From positions 62,001-126,000 of the forward strand of contig NZ_SMRP01000001.1 in assembly GCF_004353915.1 (NCBI RefSeq): 64,000 nucleotides of DNA, read 5' to 3'. Below are positions 25,045 through 32,912 of the stretch, one piece after another (position 1 is the first letter of the stretch; each line of letters opens with the position of its first letter). This stretch comes from Paraburkholderia silviterrae (GTDB taxonomy: Bacteria > Pseudomonadota > Gammaproteobacteria > Burkholderiales > Burkholderiaceae). Below the pieces are notes generated by a model. It did no database searches. It saw only the letters and a program-made list of their open reading frames with translations, and was not told the DNA's origin. A program made the translations under genes and the position numbers.

Positions 25045-25423
25045 GCTTGATCAAGCCTTGGTCCTGAAGCCACTTGAACGGGACACAAACCTTGCCGAAC
25101 TCTTCGACGTAGGGCGCCTGAGGCTTACCGTTATCGTCGTATACGTCCTTCTCGGCTGGTGCGTCGGCGATAAACCGTCCCCACCACTTCCAGCGCAGAT
25201 CGTCGATGCAGATGTCGTAAGCCAAAACGGCGTACTTCTTTTCGTGCAAAACGGCGAACACGCGCTCATCCTGATACAGACTATTCCTCGATCTAATCTC
25301 ATCCAATTCATTCTCGAGCTCCGCGCACAGGGCGTAGACCTCGTCGACATGATGGGCCGAAATTCTATCGCTCTGAAGCTGGTCTTCCCACTTTTGCTTC
25401 AATGCATCAGTTCTACGCGACAT
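25037..25423 (-). CDS. Uncharacterised protein before portal
   Basis: The 128-residue acidic/aromatic protein (MSRRTDALKQKWEDQL...) has a helical first half with ELENELDEIRSR and a Trp-rich centre (LRWKWWGRF). It overlaps the portal start. No family was recognised. Confidence 0.6.
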   Translation of the reverse strand: MSRRTDALKQKWEDQLQSDRISAHHVDEVYALCAELENELDEIRSRNSLYQDERVFAVLHEKKYAVLAYDICIDDLRWKWWGRFIADAPAEKDVYDDNGKPQAPYVEEFGKVCVPFKWLQDQGLIKHG

Positions 25424-25426
25424 TGA

Positions 25427-25612
25427 TCACTCCCGGTTGCTCTTCAGCATGTCGACCACATCAATCGAGGTTCGATGAAGAAGAGCGGCGCAGTCCTGCT
25501 CCTCGCCACCAACATGCTGCACAAGATCAACATGCATGGAGCCGTCGGTGAAACGCACCTGGTCTTTTTCATCGTCAGGAACGAGCAGCAGGATCATCGT
25601 GTACTTCGTCAT
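25427..25612 (-). CDS. Small acidic uncharacterised protein
   Basis: The 61-residue protein (MTKYTMILLLVPDDEKDQV...) has one strand-rich start and an acidic body. Its ATG overlaps the stop of the gene upstream (ATGA). Confidence 0.55.
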   Translation of the reverse strand: MTKYTMILLLVPDDEKDQVRFTDGSMHVDLVQHVGGEEQDCAALLHRTSIDVVDMLKSNRE

Positions 25613-25755
25613 ACGCTTACCACTCCCGGTTGCTCGCCCGCGTCGATCGCATCGGCAATCGCTTCGAGCGCGCGCTGGCGATCGAGCTTGTTCTGACGCG
25701 ACGAGCCCTCCATCGGCAGGATCACGAAGAACTCACCGCCGTGCTTGTCGTACAT
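25609..25755 (-). CDS. Small uncharacterised protein between terL and portal
   Basis: I prefer the ATG at 25755 (MYDKHGGEFFVILPM), giving 48 residues; an in-frame ATG at 25818 would give 69. The product ends with a helix LDRQRALEAIADAIDAGEQ. The 25756-25875 gap holds no further convincing gene. Confidence 0.5.
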   Translation of the reverse strand: MYDKHGGEFFVILPMEGSSRQNKLDRQRALEAIADAIDAGEQPGVVSV

Positions 25756-25875
25756 GGATAGGCGCTCCGCCTGGCACCCATGGATAGGCGACCAGAAACG
25801 AAAGGATCTGTATTGCATCGCAATAGAAAATGAAGTGTTTTCCCGGGAAAACTCGAAAGAATTTGCTGCGCTGCG

Positions 25876-27234
25876 CTATACAGCGAGCCACCCATTGCCA
25901 CCACCACCCGTCTGGATCGTGGTGCGCTTGAACTCGCGCTTGGGCTTCTCGGCCCGCGTCATGCCCGGGAAGAGTTCCGTCATCGCCCAGATCATCGAGT
26001 CCGCTCGGTTCGGCGATGAGCCGCCCGTGTAGCCGGTGGTGGTGAAGGCGCAAAGCTCTTCTTCGAGCTCGGGAAACCTGCCGGCGAAGTTGATCTTGCC
26101 TTCGTCGGTGAGCACAGAAATCGGCTCGGCGCGCACGACCTTGCCGCGGCTTGCGGTAACCATCTTGAACGGCACGCCGGGCTTTGCAGCACGCACCACG
26201 AACTTGACCATCCCGCCACCAAAGTTCGTCTCGCCAACGATCAGGTCTGCTGCGTGCCGCTCGTAGGCGGCCGTTGCGACCTTGCCCCAGGTAGTCGGCC
26301 CCTCGTTGATCGTCAGGTCCTCCAGCACGTAGCCTTCGCCATCGGTGCCGAGGCCACAGACCATGATTCCGATGTCGTCGTGCTCTCCGGGCTCATCATC
26401 GTCAGCGCCCGAGGGGTCAATCGCCACAACGATGCGCTGCATCACCGGCACTTCCTCGACGCGGCGCTGCTCGATGCTCTCGATGTTCCACAGCGCGTTG
26501 GCCGTGACGCTGCCGTACTGCCCCTCCAGAAAGCGCAGGCGCATGCGCGCGGGCATCTTTTCGAGCGTCTGGATGTATCCCGCGGCGAGGTTCTCCTCGT
26601 TGTCGCGCGGGTTCATCTGCAGCTTCGCGTAGTCCTGGCCGTTCACGGGCTGCTTCGAGATAGGATCGAAGTTGCGATGCCAGAGCTGGTACGTCCAGTG
26701 CGCCTGAGACGGCGGATTGCAGTCGTAGAGCATCTTCAGGCGCAGGGACTTCTCCACACCACCGACCTTGTGCGTGCACTTCTGCGCCAAACGCGTGATC
26801 GCCAACTCGCGCGAGGCCTGTGGAATCTGCGAGCACTCGTTCAGGTAGATGGTGGCGAACTCCATACCGAGAATCTTCTCGGTGCGGTCCTTGTCGTCCA
26901 GGCCACCGAGCCAGATCTCCGAGCCGTTGGGGAGCCTGAAAACCCAGTCCTGCTTGTCGAGCTTGTACTCGACCTCAGGAAAGCAGATGCGGAAGACCTT
27001 GGGCAGCGTGTCCAGACCGATCGTGGCCTTGCAGGCGTTCAGGCGGAACCGGAAGATCGCGTGGCGTGAGCCGGCGGCGGCGAGTGCCCGAACGACGATG
27101 GCGCGGCACGCGATGAACGTCTTGCCGCTGCGGCTCCCGCCCTCGAGCAGGATGTGAAGCGCGTCCGAGCCTATTGTGCGCAGCGCCTCGGACTGCTTGG
27201 CCGTCGGCTTATAGGACGCCTTCGTCGTCGCCAT
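25876..27234 (-). CDS. terL: Terminase large subunit
   Basis: The 452-residue packaging motor has Walker A GGSRSGKT at residues 32-39, an acidic Walker B region around FATIYLNEC, and a C-terminal RNase-H-like nuclease domain starting VVAIDPSGADDD with later NRADSMIWAM. It pumps DNA through the portal and cuts it. It overlaps the terS-like gene by 26 bases. Phage type suggests headful (pac) packaging, not shown directly. Confidence 0.95.
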   Translation of the reverse strand: MATTKASYKPTAKQSEALRTIGSDALHILLEGGSRSGKTFIACRAIVVRALAAAGSRHAIFRFRLNACKATIGLDTLPKVFRICFPEVEYKLDKQDWVFRLPNGSEIWLGGLDDKDRTEKILGMEFATIYLNECSQIPQASRELAITRLAQKCTHKVGGVEKSLRLKMLYDCNPPSQAHWTYQLWHRNFDPISKQPVNGQDYAKLQMNPRDNEENLAAGYIQTLEKMPARMRLRFLEGQYGSVTANALWNIESIEQRRVEEVPVMQRIVVAIDPSGADDDEPGEHDDIGIMVCGLGTDGEGYVLEDLTINEGPTTWGKVATAAYERHAADLIVGETNFGGGMVKFVVRAAKPGVPFKMVTASRGKVVRAEPISVLTDEGKINFAGRFPELEEELCAFTTTGYTGGSSPNRADSMIWAMTELFPGMTRAEKPKREFKRTTIQTGGGGNGWLAV

Positions 27235-27685
27235 TGATCGAGACGTTGATATCGCCGGTGCGCTGGCCTGAATCCAGACCCCATGCCTTGCGCTCGCCGT
27301 CCTGGCGAATCTTCAGGGTCTCTGCGGTGATCTTCGCGAGCTTGGCTTTGCCAAAGTCCTGCTCGGCGATCGCGTTCGTCACGAGCTGCTTGTGGTCGTC
27401 CCACTCGTCACGGTGCCGCGTGACAACAGCGGCGGTGCGATCAGCGGCCTCATCGAGCGCAGCAGCCTTTTTTTCGGGGCTGCATCCTGCTACTACGCCT
27501 GCTACCTTCTCTGCCACTTTGCGCTGAATGACGGGCGTCACATCTTGCGCCCAGCCTTCTGCGGCAATGTGTTTCTGGATAGCACCCCTGCTGCAGCCGT
27601 GCTTCTTCGAGAGTGCTACCTGACTGCTACCTGCTTCGTACTCGGCACGGATGGTTTCCCAGTCGAAATCAGCTCGCCGGGACAT
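27209..27685 (-). CDS. terS: Terminase small subunit
   Basis: The 158-residue protein begins with a helix-turn-helix (DWETIRAEYEAGSSQVALSK, then HGCSRGAIQKHI) for DNA recognition, followed by a helical oligomerisation region and an acidic tail. Position directly before terL and overlap with it fit the small subunit. Confidence 0.85.
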   Translation of the reverse strand: MSRRADFDWETIRAEYEAGSSQVALSKKHGCSRGAIQKHIAAEGWAQDVTPVIQRKVAEKVAGVVAGCSPEKKAAALDEAADRTAAVVTRHRDEWDDHKQLVTNAIAEQDFGKAKLAKITAETLKIRQDGERKAWGLDSGQRTGDINVSINGDDEGVL

Positions 27686-28070
27686 CTGCCTTTTCTCCGA
27701 TGGGACGCAGATACTCGACGCTCTTCACCTCGGCAATGCCCGCGTCCGAATAGTGCGGATCGTGCGCGAGCTCGCCTTTGCTGTAGATCACCGCGTGGAG
27801 CACGCCTCGCGGGGACATGCCACATGCGAGATAGAACTCAGGCAGATCGGCCACCGGGTGGCCATCCAGACGCACGCGCTCAAGCCCGTGCGCCTTCGCG
27901 AGCCATTCATCGATGCGTTCGTACCATTCGCAGCGTCCGAACATATCTTCGAACGGCGGCACCATCCAGAGCGGCAGTTCGAGCAGTGATGCGTAGGCGG
28001 CCGCGAGGCAGTTCCCGTTGTGGATCGCATCGGGCGTGTACAGCTTGCTTTGCTTGACGGGTTTCATCAC
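27669..28070 (-). CDS. Papain/C39-like small phage protein
   Basis: The 133-residue protein shows the recurring phage pattern NGNCLAAAYASLLELPLWMVP, then SPRGVLHAVIYSKGELAHDPHYSDAG. The order Cys helix, HAV strand and HDP turn resembles a C39/NlpC-type Cys-His-Asp arrangement. A peptidase or transglutaminase-type role is inferred from the pattern; no activity is established for the family as far as I know. Confidence 0.6.
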   Translation of the reverse strand: MMKPVKQSKLYTPDAIHNGNCLAAAYASLLELPLWMVPPFEDMFGRCEWYERIDEWLAKAHGLERVRLDGHPVADLPEFYLACGMSPRGVLHAVIYSKGELAHDPHYSDAGIAEVKSVEYLRPIGEKADVPAS

Positions 28071-28294
28071 CGCTCCACCGAGTAACCGCCAACCGCCCGG
28101 TCAAACCGTTCGCGCCGCTCGATGGTCGACTCCACCGCTTGCGCCATGATCTTGCGGCCCGGCTCGGTCTGGCTGGCCACGATCCATTCATCGAACGTCA
28201 TGAAGCACGTGTCGCGCTTGTAGAGCGCCCACAGGCGCTCGACTTCGGCCTTCAGGGGCGCGGGCAGGCGCTCGATCTTGAGATGCTGGGTCAT
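28067..28294 (-). CDS. Small uncharacterised protein
   Basis: I start it at the ATG at 28294 (MTQHLKIERLP), which overlaps the next gene's stop. The 75-residue product is helical and charged, with MTFDEWIVASQTEPG in the middle. Confidence 0.55.
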   Translation of the reverse strand: MTQHLKIERLPAPLKAEVERLWALYKRDTCFMTFDEWIVASQTEPGRKIMAQAVESTIERRERFDRAVGGYSVER

Positions 28295-28500
28295 AGTTTC
28301 GCGAGATCGAGGGTATGGCTGTTCGAAAGCATCAGGCGAAAGCCGTGCCGTTCGCCAAATTCGTCGCGCTCCCGGACAGACTTGCGCCATGCCGAACTCA
28401 AGTCATCGGCCGGCTGGCCGGACCGAATGGCCTTGTCCATCGAAGCTGCGGCATCCAGTTCGCACTGGCAAAGCCGCAGCCATTCATCGCGCAGACTCAC
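28291..28500 (-). CDS. Small helical uncharacterised protein
   Basis: I start it at the GTG at 28500 (MSLRDEWLRLCQCELD), overlapping the previous stop as GTGA; the longer frame runs into the neighbour. The 69-residue product is a charged helix bundle. Confidence 0.55.
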   Translation of the reverse strand: MSLRDEWLRLCQCELDAAASMDKAIRSGQPADDLSSAWRKSVRERDEFGERHGFRLMLSNSHTLDLAKL

Positions 28501-28694
28501 TTCAGCGCCCCTTTGGTCTTCCGGCCGTCCAGCCCGCACTGGTCGCGCGGCGAGCTCGTCTCGATCGGAATGCGCGAGCGCGTGGGGCGCGCGCCGCTGC
28601 CGACCGACGTGTTCTGGCTCATGCTGGAGCCCTTCGCGCCGCCCATCGAGCCCTTGCCCGCGTCATGAATCAGTCCGCCACCTTTCTTGGCCAT
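28497..28694 (-). CDS. Small Gly/Ser-rich basic protein
   Basis: I start it at the ATG at 28694 (MAKKGGGLIHDAGKG) with AGGAG upstream. The 65-residue product is basic and disordered-looking (GGAKGSSMSQNTSVGSGARP). Confidence 0.6.
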   Translation of the reverse strand: MAKKGGGLIHDAGKGSMGGAKGSSMSQNTSVGSGARPTRSRIPIETSSPRDQCGLDGRKTKGALK

Positions 28695-28888
28695 CACAAT
28701 CTCCTGGTTTTTGCCCTGGGATCGGGGAGCGCTGGGCGGGCTTTCCAGTGCTCGTATGCTTGTTGCGGGGTTGCGCCAAAAACCGTCCACCCGAGGCCCT
28801 GGCAGTACCACTGGCCGCTCCACAGGAACAGGTGCGGCCGAGGCCTCCACGGGTCGCGAAAGCGGCCTCGCCACGGGTTTTGGGTCAT
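28694..28888 (-). CDS. Small Trp/Arg-rich uncharacterised protein
   Basis: I prefer the ATG at 28888 (MTQNPWRGRFRDPW), because longer versions cross a terminator or the tRNA gene. The 64-residue product has HLFLWSGQWYCQGLGWTVFG, a Trp-rich beta segment, and ends QAYEHWKARPALP. It is the first gene of the late operon. Confidence 0.5.
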   Translation of the reverse strand: MTQNPWRGRFRDPWRPRPHLFLWSGQWYCQGLGWTVFGATPQQAYEHWKARPALPDPRAKTRRL

Positions 28889-28902
28889 TGGCGCTTGAAG
28901 AG

Positions 28903-28941
28903 AAAACGCCCGCGCAACCATTGCTGGAAGGCGGGCGTGAA
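28903..28941 (-). terminator. Terminator downstream of tRNA-Gly
   Basis: The minus strand has CGCCCGC...GCGGGCG with the inner part also pairing (CCAGCAATGG), followed by TTTTCTCTT. It lies between the tRNA and the late genes, where Q-type antitermination would be needed. Confidence 0.6.
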
Positions 28942-28972
28942 AATCGGACGAAGGGTCCGACATGGAGACAAC

Positions 28973-29046
28973 TGGAGCGGGCTGCGAGAATCGAACTCGC
29001 ATGGACGGCTTGGAAGGCCGCAGCCTAGCCATTCGGCCAAGCCCGC
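28973..29046 (-). tRNA. tRNA-Gly, anticodon UCC
   Basis: The minus strand folds as a full cloverleaf: acceptor GCGGGCT paired with AGCCCGC (seven pairs), anticodon arm GCGGC-CTTCCAA-GCCGT with anticodon TCC, and T arm GCGAG-TTCGATT-CTCGC. Discriminator T is followed by an encoded CCA. It lies between the Q-like gene and the first late gene with a terminator on each side. It may be a phage tRNA supporting GGA/GGG codons, less favoured in this high-GC host. Confidence 0.92.
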
Positions 29047-29052
29047 AAAAGC

Positions 29053-29085
29053 AAAAAGCCCCGACAGCTTTCGCGGTCAGGGCTC
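29053..29085 (-). terminator. Terminator after the Q-like gene
   Basis: The minus strand has AGCCC(T)GAC...GTC(G)GGGCT followed by TTTTTGCTTTT, a stable stem with a U-run between the early operon end and the tRNA. Confidence 0.75.
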
Positions 29086-29141
29086 TAGGGACATTGGTCC
29101 AACGTATCGAAAAAGGATCATATGACACGTTTTTGTTGTCG

Positions 29142-29750
29142 TCAAGCTGTCGCCACGGCGTTCACGTCGATGAGCATCCCCTTTTCCTCAAGCGCGGCGG
29201 TGAGCGCTTCCCAACCCTGGTGCTCAAGCGTCCTGAGAAAATCCTTGATCTTCGCGTGCTGGCGCGCCGCGGTGGATTTGGACACTCCCACCTTTTCCGC
29301 CACCTCGTCGAGCGTGATCTTCGCGTCGAAGACCTTCTCGGTCGAGGCCAGGCGCAGGCGCCGGTTCGAGAGGTGACCGGAGAGCGCGGGCGCCACGTGG
29401 TCGCACAGCTGGCTCGTGGTTTCGCGCCACAGCTCGTTCGCCCGCCAACCACAGCAACACGGAGCCCCGCACTTGCAAGGAAGGCGGTGTACCGTGCAAC
29501 GGGCGATGAGCGCGAGCGCCTGAAAGTACGGCAACTGCGTAATCTCGGCCCACAACATCCCGGCCTGTCCCGCGCCATCCAGACCCTTCAGGCCACGCCC
29601 CGAGCCGGCGTTGGTGCGTTTGAGAAACGCTGCCATCGGCGATAGCGCATACTGCTGGTCGCTGTAGTTAAGCGCAAACACCATCGCCTCGCGCGCGCTT
29701 CTCATGATTCCCGGGTGCTTCACCGTCGGTTTTTGATCCTTCTTTCTCAC
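29142..29750 (-). CDS. Q-like late regulator with zinc knuckle and helix-turn-helix
   Basis: The 202-residue protein has a helical N-terminus, a Cys cluster CKCGAPCCCGW at about residues 91-101 that could hold zinc, and a C-terminal helix-turn-helix (KITLDEVAEKVGVSKSTAAR). It ends the leftward early operon, is followed by terminators and the tRNA, then the late genes. That placement is that of lambda Q, so late antitermination is the best inference; a late activator is the alternative. Confidence 0.65.
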   Translation of the reverse strand: MRKKDQKPTVKHPGIMRSAREAMVFALNYSDQQYALSPMAAFLKRTNAGSGRGLKGLDGAGQAGMLWAEITQLPYFQALALIARCTVHRLPCKCGAPCCCGWRANELWRETTSQLCDHVAPALSGHLSNRRLRLASTEKVFDAKITLDEVAEKVGVSKSTAARQHAKIKDFLRTLEHQGWEALTAALEEKGMLIDVNAVATA

Positions 29751-29977
29751 TTGGTGCTCCCGTCTTCGAAAAGTTCACATCTGCGCGTCTTCTCGACGCT
29801 CAACTCCGCTTTCCTCTTTCGCTTGTGGCACGCCACGGCCGTCGTGTTGAACAGCCTGTCGGTCTTCAGGTAGGCGCAGCCGGCGCATGTTCTCGATTCG
29901 CGTTTCAGGAGGATGCGCAGCGGGTCGCCCTTTTCCCATCTCGGCTCATCGGTGAGGCTTTTCGGGATGCGGGCCAT
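29747..29977 (-). CDS. Small four-Cys protein (Nin-region type)
   Basis: I start it at the ATG at 29977 (MARIPKSLTDEPRW); 76 residues. Cys spacing CAGC, then VACHK and RRCELF suggests a zinc-binding knuckle, as in small Nin-region proteins. It overlaps the Q-like gene start by four bases. Confidence 0.6.
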   Translation of the reverse strand: MARIPKSLTDEPRWEKGDPLRILLKRESRTCAGCAYLKTDRLFNTTAVACHKRKRKAELSVEKTRRCELFEDGSTK

Positions 29978-29979
29978 GC

Positions 29980-30414
29980 TCAAAACCCGTTCGTGAATTC
30001 GACCGCATGTTCCTGCGCGGCGTTGCTCTGCACGCGCGTCACGTACTCGGCGAACTCTTTCTGGCCCATCTCCGAGGTGGATTTACGCCGCGTCGCAATT
30101 TCCCCGGTGGGCAGCACGAACTCGACCTTAGGGCAGTACAGGCCCGCGTAGTACTCGTGCCACGTGTCGGCGTCGAACTGGCGATCGTTCACCCACGCCT
30201 GCTCGGCGATCGAGCGCAGCACATAGCCCCAATAGTGCGCGTTAGCCTCTACACTGCGTCGCCGCTCTTCAGTCGTGAAGATCACGCGCAGCGGCGTACC
30301 CCGCTCGATGTATGCCTTCGCGTGCTCGCGCACGAGCTCTTTCACGAGCTGCCAGACGGCGGGCCCGGAGAGAACGAATTCTTTGTAGAGGCGTGCGCTC
30401 ATCCGTGCGCTCAT
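29980..30414 (-). CDS. ninB: NinB/Orf recombination mediator
   Basis: The 144-residue protein carries the NinB pattern RRRSVEANAHYWGYVLRSIAEQ, FDADTWHEYY and RRKSTSEMGQKEFAEYV. Lambda Orf helps load the annealing protein onto single-stranded DNA in place of RecFOR. It is in the expected region between replication genes and Q. The start overlaps the upstream stop (ATGA). Confidence 0.9.
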   Translation of the reverse strand: MSARMSARLYKEFVLSGPAVWQLVKELVREHAKAYIERGTPLRVIFTTEERRRSVEANAHYWGYVLRSIAEQAWVNDRQFDADTWHEYYAGLYCPKVEFVLPTGEIATRRKSTSEMGQKEFAEYVTRVQSNAAQEHAVEFTNGF

Positions 30415-31004
30415 CGGCTCGTCTTAATCATTGCCAGAGCTATGTCGCGCAGCGCTCGCGTCTCTTCGATAGTCGGCTTTCGTGAAGCCGGATAGATCAT
30501 CTCCTTTTCCTTGGCGACATAGACCTGTGACGTGCTGCGCGTATCGGAATACTGAACCAGTCCCAATAGAGTCGGACGGGAAGAGGCGATCAGAGTATGA
30601 ATCTCTGAAACGTCAACCCAGTATTCACTTCCAACCTCATGAATTTCCTTGTCCACAACGCGCAGGCCGGTATCGCTCTCAAACTCGCACGCGCGAATCT
30701 CCGGCACGTAACGAGAGCGATGCCAGTAGTTTCCTTCGCACTCTTCGAATCGAAGGTGGTAGATACATCCCGAAAGCACAGTGCTTTCGAAGGCGTATCG
30801 GTGCGTATGCGGCGTGACGAGAAACTCCCCCGGCGTTCGCGGAATTGTCTCTGGATCGATGAAGTACAGCTTCACCGTCATCTTGTCTGAGCGATGCAGG
30901 CACAGGTAATCGAGACCGTTCACATGGTGGTTGCGCACAGAGTGAAGCCGCATTTCAACAGGATCGAGTTCGAGCAGGAGAGTTTCGAAGTTTCGTGAGT
31001 TCAT
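30411..31004 (-). CDS. Cupin-like protein of the early operon
   Basis: The 197-residue protein has LVTPHTHRYAFESTVLSGCIYHL at its centre, a cupin-like strand pair with HxH, Glu and a later turn GNYWH. The remaining strands (VKLYFID, VGSEYWVDVSEIHTL) also fit a jelly roll. A small-molecule or metal role is possible; it is not a known Nin-region protein. Base use is richer in A+T than neighbouring genes. Confidence 0.5.
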   Translation of the reverse strand: MNSRNFETLLLELDPVEMRLHSVRNHHVNGLDYLCLHRSDKMTVKLYFIDPETIPRTPGEFLVTPHTHRYAFESTVLSGCIYHLRFEECEGNYWHRSRYVPEIRACEFESDTGLRVVDKEIHEVGSEYWVDVSEIHTLIASSRPTLLGLVQYSDTRSTSQVYVAKEKEMIYPASRKPTIEETRALRDIALAMIKTSR

Positions 31005-31007
31005 AGC

Positions 31008-31172
31008 TCAATACCCTTTGTGCGGTTCGCGTTTGGCTTGCTCGGCTGCTTTCTCGCGCTCCACGCGCCAGCGCCCCTCCCGAGCAGTTTCCTTGCGCGG
31101 CTCGGGTTTCTTCTCGGACTGCTCGCGAATGGCGCGTGACTGTTCTCGCAGAGTGTCGGCGGTTGAGTTCAC
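31008..31172 (-). CDS. 54-residue charged helical protein
   Basis: GTG start at 31172 with GGAGGAAGG upstream, overlapping the previous stop (GTGA). The product (MNSTADTLREQSRAIREQSE...) is one long Glu/Arg/Lys-rich helix ending KREPHKGY. Confidence 0.7.
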   Translation of the reverse strand: MNSTADTLREQSRAIREQSEKKPEPRKETAREGRWRVEREKAAEQAKREPHKGY

Positions 31173-31747
31173 GCTGCCTTCCTCCGATCTTCCAGTGACT
31201 CACCGGTCATGTCTTGCTTGAATACGCGTCCAGTGGGGCCGGTTGGCTCATGCACCCTGCCATTCAACTGCTTCACGATGCCGTCGAACGGATTTCGTCT
31301 TGCGGACCAGATTTCCCATCGGGTTCGATCCTTCCTGCGCTTTTCATCGAGAGATTGACGCGCTGGCTTCGGTGCATCCGGAAGGTCGCCTATCGACCAC
31401 CGTTCGATCTTGTGACCAAGGTGGACGCGCCACGATGACACATAAAGCCCCTTTCCATGATGGCGACGAATGAGTCTGGAAAGATGGTCTTGATTGAATC
31501 CGGTTTTCTCGGCCAACTCAGCGATCGTCTGGCCGGGATTCTTTTCAAGCTCAAGCAGCGCGATCGAGATCGCGACGGACGTATTGCCGCGCTTCTTGAT
31601 CCCGTTTCCGACTGATGAAACCATGTACTTGATGCCGTAGAAGGGGCGACCCGGCAACAGGTGAGCCAGTTCCTTAACGGTTTTGTCGCTCTCGTGAATC
31701 ATCTTCGCTATCGCGAGTTCTTCTTCAGTCCACTTCGGTGCGCCCAT
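31169..31747 (-). CDS. Helix-turn-helix DNA-binding protein
   Basis: The 192-residue protein has an N-terminal Myb/SANT-like helix set (WTEEELAIAKMIHESDKTVK, then LAHLLPGRPFYGIK), a second winged-helix-like stretch (QTIAELAEKTGFNQDHLSRL) and a basic C-terminal half with KRRKDRTRWEIW. It is likely a regulator or an HTH part of a homing-type protein. Confidence 0.6.
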   Translation of the reverse strand: MGAPKWTEEELAIAKMIHESDKTVKELAHLLPGRPFYGIKYMVSSVGNGIKKRGNTSVAISIALLELEKNPGQTIAELAEKTGFNQDHLSRLIRRHHGKGLYVSSWRVHLGHKIERWSIGDLPDAPKPARQSLDEKRRKDRTRWEIWSARRNPFDGIVKQLNGRVHEPTGPTGRVFKQDMTGESLEDRRKAA

Positions 31748-31822
31748 CGTTTCCTCTCCATGTTTCCGGTTCCCCGGGGTCTTACGCGCAACCTCCGCCG
31801 CCCCAGATCGTCACGCGCCGGG

Positions 31823-32122
31823 TTATGCGTTGCCCTTCGCTGCTTCTAGGGCTTCTGTCTTTGCCGCTTGGCCTTTCTGGTACGGCATCCACTCGGCGTA
31901 TGGTCCGTTCGTCATAACGCTTTCATCGCCTTGATGCAGGAAGACCGAGGTCGCGGCGTATTGCTTTCCATCCTGATCGAACACGGAGAGGTTCACGAGC
32001 GTGTCGCTCCACACGTACGTCACAATCGCGGCCAGCGGTTGCGTCTTGTCGTGCTGGACCAAATGCGGATAGCTCTGTTCCGGATGAAACCAGACGATGC
32101 GGCCAATGGTGGGTTTGATCAC
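31823..32122 (-). CDS. Uncharacterised early protein
   Basis: The 99-residue protein (MIKPTIGRIVWFHP...) is beta-rich with LAAIVTYVWSDTLVNLSVFD, HQGD and an Ala/Lys tail. The pattern recurs in many phages without known function. The 31748-31822 gap before it shows nothing else. Confidence 0.6.
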   Translation of the reverse strand: MIKPTIGRIVWFHPEQSYPHLVQHDKTQPLAAIVTYVWSDTLVNLSVFDQDGKQYAATSVFLHQGDESVMTNGPYAEWMPYQKGQAAKTEALEAAKGNA

Positions 32123-32173
32123 GAGATGCTCCTATGCGAAAGCGTCTTCAGGACGCTCGGTTGAAAAATCGAC

Positions 32174-32368
32174 CTATTTCTTTTCTGCCAACTCACAAAT
32201 TTTGAAGATGATCGACACGAGAATTCCCGCAGGCATATAGATCCAGTAAAGCAACCACATCACATCCGTGGCGTGCATCATGGCGAGCATCTTGTAAACA
32301 AGGACGTACCAGATAGGCATCGAAACACACAGACCTACAATTGCAGCGAATGCCTTGAATGCTTTCAC
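32174..32368 (-). CDS. Two-segment small membrane protein
   Basis: GTG start at 32368 with GGAGGAAGC upstream. The 64-residue protein has two hydrophobic helices (about residues 7-25 and 36-56) and ends KICELAEKK. Possible superinfection or membrane function; no family was recognised. Confidence 0.6.
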   Translation of the reverse strand: MKAFKAFAAIVGLCVSMPIWYVLVYKMLAMMHATDVMWLLYWIYMPAGILVSIIFKICELAEKK

Positions 32369-32433
32369 GCTTCCTCCAGTTCGATAGTTTCTTTCTTGAG
32401 CCGCCTAATTTCGGCACGGTTTAATGCCTTCAT
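32365..32433 (-). CDS. Possible 22-residue peptide before the membrane protein
   Basis: MKALNRAEIRRLKKETIELEEA is followed by a stop that overlaps the next GTG (GTGA), the usual coupling here. The GGAG lies directly against the ATG, which is too close for a normal site, so translation is doubtful. Confidence 0.3.
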   Translation of the reverse strand: MKALNRAEIRRLKKETIELEEA

Positions 32434-32441
32434 CTCCGAGG

Positions 32442-32912
32442 TCACGCAAAAGCATCCTCGGAATCGCAGGTTGAAAAATCGAATCCATCCTGTTGTGCCT
32501 GCAACGGCTCGATCAGGATCTCGGTGCGAGGGTTGTTTCGGTCGATGGCGTGAAAGATGTGCTTCTCGCGCACCTGACGATCGTTTTGGTAGATGCCCTT
32601 CTGCACGAGTTCTCGCCGCTTCGTCTCTCCCTTGCCCACCGTCTTGTACCGGTCCTGCAGCACGTCCAGCACCACCGACTCGTCAAGGTCGGGCCGCTCG
32701 CTCGCGTAGAAGATGCGCAGCGTCACGCACACAGGGCCACGCAACTGAAGGCGAAACTTCGGCGGAATTTGTTTCAGCGCGTTCGCTTCGTAGTTGCGTG
32801 CCTTCTCGCTTTTGATGCTCGACGGACGACCGTTGATCGTGACGATCTTGCGGCTATTAGCCTTTGAAGCGGCTTCACCGAGGATCACGAAGGCGATGGG
32901 TTCAGTGGCCAT
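32442..32912 (-). CDS. rusA: RusA-type Holliday junction resolvase
   Basis: The 156-residue protein has the RusA acidic cluster: ERPDLDESVVLDVLQD (Asp75, Asp77, Asp83) and GIYQNDRQV (Asp111). RusA dimers cut four-way junctions in replication and packaging intermediates. Position in the replication/Nin region is typical. Confidence 0.88.
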   Translation of the reverse strand: MATEPIAFVILGEAASKANSRKIVTINGRPSSIKSEKARNYEANALKQIPPKFRLQLRGPVCVTLRIFYASERPDLDESVVLDVLQDRYKTVGKGETKRRELVQKGIYQNDRQVREKHIFHAIDRNNPRTEILIEPLQAQQDGFDFSTCDSEDAFA

